Assembly: GCF_013004065.1 (NCBI RefSeq)
Contig: NZ_CP053084.1
Span: 372,001 to 436,000, forward strand
Origin: Limnobacter sp. SAORIC-580
GTDB taxonomy: Bacteria > Pseudomonadota > Gammaproteobacteria > Burkholderiales > Burkholderiaceae_B
Reading direction: 5' to 3'
DNA length: 64,000 bases
Of this stretch, positions 60,593 through 64,000 are shown piece by piece. The notes beneath the pieces are model-generated. The model made no database searches, was not told where the DNA came from, and saw only the letters and a list, made by a program, of their open reading frames with translations. Position numbers and translations under genes: made by a program. Position 1 is the stretch's first letter, and each line of letters opens with the position of its first letter.

Positions 60593-61726
60593 GTGCGCAA
60601 CTTCGAACTCAGTTTGGCCCCGTATGCAGTCAGTTCCACGAACACACGTGGCCGGCTGCACCCTGAGAAAAGCCCGGAAGGCCGAACCGAATTTGAGCGT
60701 GACCGTGACCGCATTATTCACAGTGCAGCGTTTCGTCGCCTTGAATACAAAACCCAGGTATTTGTAAACACCGAAGGTGATTTGTACCGCACACGCCTCA
60801 CCCACAGCCTTGAAGTGGCACAAATTGCGCGCAGCATTTCCCGCAACCTGGGCTTGAACGAGGAGTTAACCGAGGCGGTGGCGCTGGCCCATGATTTGGG
60901 GCACACGCCCTTTGGCCACGCCGGGCAAGACGCACTCAATGAATGCATGGCCCCGCACGGGGGCTTTGAGCACAACCTGCAAAGCCTGCGGGTTGTGGAT
61001 GAGCTGGAAGAGAAATATGCCAGTTTCAATGGCCTGAACTTGTGCTTTGAAACCCGTGAAAGTATTTTGAAACATTGCTCGAGGCCCAATGCAGAGAAGC
61101 TGGGTGAAGTGGCCGACCGTTTTTTAAGCAACCGCCGTCCGGTGCTTGAAGCACAAGTGACTAACCTGGCCGATGAAATTGCCTACAACAACCATGACAT
61201 TGACGATGGTTTGCGTTCAGGTCTGATTACCCTGGAGCAAGCGGCCGAGGTTCCGCTGTTCAAAATACACTTGGACCGTGTGAAAACCCGTCACCCCAAT
61301 ATTGAAGGTCGCAGGCTGATTCATGAAACTGTGCGTGGCATTATCAATGCTTTGGTTCAAGACCTTTTGCATGAATCGGAGCGCCGAATTCAAGCCATGA
61401 AACCCACCTGTGTTGCCGATGTTCAATTGGCCGACAAGTTGATTGGTTTCAGCCCGGAAATGGCTGAGCTGAACCACGCCCTGAAGGTGTTTTTGCGCAA
61501 AGCCCTGTATCAACACTATCAAGTGTTGCGCGCCACGTTAAAGGCTCGTCGCGTGGTTCAGGAGTTGTTCCATATTTTCATGGATGATCCACGCCTGTTG
61601 CCACCCCAGTTTTTTCAGCGTTCCGAAGCTGATATACCGCGTGCAATCGCGGACTACATTGCCGGCATGACCGACCGCTATGCCATGAAAGAGCATCAGC
61701 GCCTGACTGTGCCCGGCGTTCAGTAA
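60593..61726 (+). CDS. dgt: Deoxyguanosinetriphosphate triphosphohydrolase-like protein
   Basis: 377 aa HD-domain phosphohydrolase. R-x8-H motif in [10 protein letters not shown] then [15 protein letters not shown], the HD pair in [16 protein letters not shown], and [15 protein letters not shown]. This is the shorter Dgt-like type 2 branch, which hydrolyses dNTPs to deoxynucleosides and triphosphate. GTG start; AGGGGAC lies upstream. Downstream of aroB in a common beta/gammaproteobacterial order. Confidence 0.94.
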   Translation: MRNFELSLAPYAVSSTNTRGRLHPEKSPEGRTEFERDRDRIIHSAAFRRLEYKTQVFVNTEGDLYRTRLTHSLEVAQIARSISRNLGLNEELTEAVALAHDLGHTPFGHAGQDALNECMAPHGGFEHNLQSLRVVDELEEKYASFNGLNLCFETRESILKHCSRPNAEKLGEVADRFLSNRRPVLEAQVTNLADEIAYNNHDIDDGLRSGLITLEQAAEVPLFKIHLDRVKTRHPNIEGRRLIHETVRGIINALVQDLLHESERRIQAMKPTCVADVQLADKLIGFSPEMAELNHALKVFLRKALYQHYQVLRATLKARRVVQELFHIFMDDPRLLPPQFFQRSEADIPRAIADYIAGMTDRYAMKEHQRLTVPGVQ

Positions 61727-61738
61727 CACCAGCGCCCC

Positions 61739-62443
61739 ATGGCTCGCCAAGCCCGACTGTTTATTCCTGAATGTCCCATGGTGCTGGAGTTACAGGGCGT
61801 CGCCGGGCAGGACGTATTTAAAACCCGCGAGGCTTTTTCCCTGTTTCATGCCCAGTTGCCCCAAAGCGCTTCCGAAGAAGACGTGGCAATTCATGCATAT
61901 TGCCAGGTGCCGTCAGGCGCATTGCTCATGATCAGCACTGCCCAGGCTGCCCAAGCCGGGCGTTTTGTACAAAACCTGAACCGGCATTTTTCGCCTGCTG
62001 TTCGGCAGGTGCAAGCAGTGCATTCCAGTGCGCTGTGGGAGCCCCGGTTTAAATCCACAGTGGTTCAGCCCGGTTTGCACAGCTTGAAAGCCTGCCTGTT
62101 TGTTGAGCAATTGGCCATGCGTGCGGCAGGTGCCCCTGATTTGGCTACTTATCCCTGGAGCAGTTTTGCTGCCCATGCCGGGGTGGTGAATGAAGCCTGG
62201 TTGGCAGATTTGCCGATTTACTGGCAATTGGGCAACACGCCCTTCGAGCGCCAAAGCCGCTACAGGCAGTTCAGTGAACAAGGTTTGGGCGAGCATGACA
62301 CTTCGGGGCTTTTGCAGTGCTTGCAAAAAGGGTGGCTTTGGAGCGATGATTCTTTTTGCACGCAAATTCAAGAGCTTGCGAATCGACCGGTTCGCCCCCG
62401 ACCGCGTGGGCGACCTGCCAAAGCAATCAAAAGCACAAATTAA
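61739..62443 (+). CDS. RAYT-like (REP-associated tyrosine transposase family) protein, catalytic residues missing
   Basis: 234 aa, complete frame. It aligns by eye with REP-associated tyrosine transposases: the start MARQARLFIPECP matches the family MAR-x-x-R-x-x-x-P, then V-A-I-H-A-Y, A-L-W-E-P-R-F-K-S (family LWEGRFKS), YPWSSFAAHAG, and a C-terminal helix with SFCTQIQELANRPVRPRPRG and RGRP. The HUH signature (normally NHVH after HAYVLM) is PSGALLM here. The segment usually reading RYIELNPVRA is LFVEQLAMRA, so the catalytic Tyr is Phe. A domesticated, non-transposing protein is likely; the role is unknown. 12 bp after dgt, probably in the same operon. Confidence 0.8.
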   Translation: MARQARLFIPECPMVLELQGVAGQDVFKTREAFSLFHAQLPQSASEEDVAIHAYCQVPSGALLMISTAQAAQAGRFVQNLNRHFSPAVRQVQAVHSSALWEPRFKSTVVQPGLHSLKACLFVEQLAMRAAGAPDLATYPWSSFAAHAGVVNEAWLADLPIYWQLGNTPFERQSRYRQFSEQGLGEHDTSGLLQCLQKGWLWSDDSFCTQIQELANRPVRPRPRGRPAKAIKSTN

Positions 62444-62463
62444 GTGCATGTTATTTGGTGTGT

Positions 62464-62517
62464 CCCCAATTAAATGGCCCTGATTTCGATGGGGTGCATT
62501 AATTAGGGTCAGACCCC
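62464..62517. repeat. Inverted repeats / REP-like palindrome after the RAYT-like gene
   Basis: CCCCAATTAA (62464-62473) faces TTAATTAGGG (62499-62508), 9 of 10 complementary, across 25 bp. The second arm runs into the palindrome GGGTC-A-GACCC (62506-62516). Such short G/C-rich palindromes beside RAYT genes are what REP elements look like, but only one cluster is seen in this window. Confidence 0.45.
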
Positions 62518-62528
62518 TTTTATTTTCC

Positions 62529-62557
62529 TTGAGAATCTTGCGGCAGTGCAGTAAAGT
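62529..62557 (+). promoter_or_regulatory. Candidate gltB promoter
   Basis: TTGAGA (62529-62534), 17-bp spacer, TAAAGT (62552-62557), 30 bp before the gltB ATG. It starts 12 bp after the REP-like palindrome. Confidence 0.5.
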
Positions 62558-62587
62558 GACCCACGTACTGAAATCAGGGGCTTTTCC

Positions 62588-64000
62588 ATGCAACACCAAG
62601 ACATCAGAAAGATTGCCGAAGAAAAAGGCATGTACTCCGCCAGCAATGAACACGACGCCTGTGGCGTTGGCTTTGTGGCGCACATCAAAGGCAAGCGTAC
62701 GCATGACATTATTGCGGGCGGCCTGAAAATTCTGGAAAACCTGGACCACCGTGGTGCCGTGGGTGCCGACCCATTGATGGGCGACGGTGCCGGTATCCTG
62801 ATTCAGATTCCCGATGCCTTCTTCCGTGAAGAAATGGCCAAGCAGGGCGTAACACTGCCACCCGCCGGTGAATACGGCGTGGGTATGTTGTTCTTGCCCA
62901 AAGAAACAGCATCACGCATTGCCTGCGAGCAGGAAATTGAGCGCGCTGTGAAAGCCGAAGGCCAGGTACTGTTGGGCTGGCGCGATGTGCCGGTGAATGC
63001 AGACATGCCCATGAGCCCCACTGTTCGTTTGAAAGAACCCGTGATTCGCCAGGTGTTTGTAGGCCGTGGCCGCGACATCATGGTGACCGATGCGCTGGAA
63101 CGCAAACTGTATGTGATTCGCAAGCGCGCAGTGCACGCCATCAAGAACCTGAACCTGGCGCACGGCACTGAATACTTCAGCCCTTCCATGAGCGCCCGTA
63201 CTATTGTGTACAAAGGCCTGTTGTTGGCCAACCAGGTTGGCGAATACTACCTCGACCTGAAAGATGCGCGTTGCGTGTCTGCCTTGGCACTGGTTCACCA
63301 GCGCTTTTCAACCAACACCTTCCCCGAGTGGCCACTGGCTCACCCCTACCGCATGTTGGCGCACAACGGTGAAATCAACACCGTAAAAGGCAACTTCAAC
63401 TGGATGCGCGCACGCGAAGGCGTGATGAAGAGCGCCGTGTTGGGCGACGATCTGCAAAAGCTGTACCCCCTGATTTTCGAAGGTCAATCCGACACAGCCT
63501 GTTTCGACAACTGTCTCGAGCTGCTGGTGATGGCGGGCTACCCGATTGCCCAAGCCATGATGATGATGGTGCCGGAAGCGTGGGAGCAGCACACCTTGAT
63601 GGACGACAATCGCCGTGCCTTCTATGAGTACCATGCCGCCATGATGGAACCCTGGGACGGTCCTGCCGCCATGGCCTTCACCGATGGCAAGCAGATTGGT
63701 GCCACGCTTGACCGCAACGGCTTGCGCCCAGCGCGTTATATCGTGACCGAAGACGATTTGGTTGTGATGGCTTCTGAATCTGGCACATTGCCAATTCCAG
63801 AAAGCAAGATTGTGAAGAAGTGGCGCCTGCAGCCCGGCAAAATGTTCCTGATCGACATGGAAGCTGGCCGCATTATTAACGACGACGAGTTGAAGAACCA
63901 GCTTAGCGCCGCCAAGCCTTACAAGCAGTGGATTGATACCATTCGTGTGAAGCTGGATGAAGTGGAAGGGCAGCCTGAGCCCATCGAACCCAATGAAACT
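62588..64000 (+). CDS. gltB: Glutamate synthase large subunit (partial, N-terminal part)
   Basis: 471 codons, open at the window end (family about 1500-1580 aa). After a propeptide of about 24 residues the mature enzyme would start at the Cys of HDACGVGFVAHIKG, the nucleophile of the class II glutaminase domain. Further motifs: HRGAVGADPLMGDGAG, RFSTNTFPEWPLAHPYR, AHNGEINTVKGN, and DRNGLRPARY. It uses glutamine-derived ammonia to aminate 2-oxoglutarate with GltD. ATG at 62588 with AGGGG about 10 bases upstream; ATG 62630 is an alternative but would shorten the propeptide. Confidence 0.96.
   Translation, partial: MQHQDIRKIAEEKGMYSASNEHDACGVGFVAHIKGKRTHDIIAGGLKILENLDHRGAVGADPLMGDGAGILIQIPDAFFREEMAKQGVTLPPAGEYGVGMLFLPKETASRIACEQEIERAVKAEGQVLLGWRDVPVNADMPMSPTVRLKEPVIRQVFVGRGRDIMVTDALERKLYVIRKRAVHAIKNLNLAHGTEYFSPSMSARTIVYKGLLLANQVGEYYLDLKDARCVSALALVHQRFSTNTFPEWPLAHPYRMLAHNGEINTVKGNFNWMRAREGVMKSAVLGDDLQKLYPLIFEGQSDTACFDNCLELLVMAGYPIAQAMMMMVPEAWEQHTLMDDNRRAFYEYHAAMMEPWDGPAAMAFTDGKQIGATLDRNGLRPARYIVTEDDLVVMASESGTLPIPESKIVKKWRLQPGKMFLIDMEAGRIINDDELKNQLSAAKPYKQWIDTIRVKLDEVEGQPEPIEPNET

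Overview
The window is a chromosomal segment from a betaproteobacterium. The evidence is the protein families, the gene order around rpoBC/str/S10/spc/alpha, the nodIJ-type ABC genes, the System II cytochrome c assembly genes and a moderate G+C content. It fits the order Burkholderiales, and a Limnobacter-like organism is my best guess. That guess rests on sequence recall, not on a search. There is no prophage, integron, CRISPR array or rRNA gene.

Layout. (1) 1-6171: the end of glmU and complete glmS (UDP-GlcNAc supply for peptidoglycan and LPS), then a small accessory block of an alpha/beta hydrolase and a short-chain dehydrogenase divergent from an AraC-type regulator, and an AmpG-like permease. 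(2) 6178-11291: a tRNA Tyr-Gly-Thr/tufA unit, tRNA-Trp, secE-nusG, and the L11/L1 and L10/L7-L12 genes with a well-formed L10 leader. (3) 11385-24278: rpoB-rpoC, then the str operon rpsL-rpsG-fusA-tufB. (4) 24334-38446: the S10, spc and alpha ribosomal protein operons with secY, infA, rpmJ and rpoA, closed by a strong terminator after rplQ. (5) 38495-42420: a translationally coupled nodI-nodJ-cutA-dsbD operon. (6) 42433-45136 (minus): engB-hemB-corA. (7) 45174-49660: cytochrome c4 and the System II assembly pair resB-ccsB. Together with dsbD and hemB, this stretch is rich in haem and cytochrome c functions. (8) 49680-53980: lysA and lptM divergent from cyaY, and PBP1A. (9) 54161-60590: the type IV pilus genes pilMNOPQ followed by aroK-aroB, a classic proteobacterial arrangement. 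(10) 60593-64000: dgt, a degenerate REP-associated transposase-like gene, and the start of gltB.

Most of the window is housekeeping. The points most worth a second look are these. A RAYT-like protein between dgt and gltB appears to have lost both the HUH histidines and the catalytic tyrosine, and a REP-like palindrome lies just downstream of it. A terminator-like hairpin sits between the only visible str promoter and rpsL. Promoter and hairpin modules lie at the rpsJ/rplC and rpsQ/rplN junctions. The pilMNOPQ set is unusual: PilP has no lipobox cysteine, PilM has an eroded nucleotide-binding motif, and the pilM Shine-Dalgarno sequence can be paired away. The lptM and cyaY start codons overlap in a single CATG. 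The two tuf genes are identical at DNA level. I did not find a clearly new multi-gene system.

No gene-free stretch longer than 300 bp exists. The largest gaps are the L10 leader (212 bp), the PBP1A/pilM intergenic region (180 bp), the rplQ/nodI gap (168 bp) and the RAYT/gltB gap (144 bp), all described below. Gene boundaries come from reading frames, ribosome binding sites and family lengths; promoters and hairpins were found by eye.
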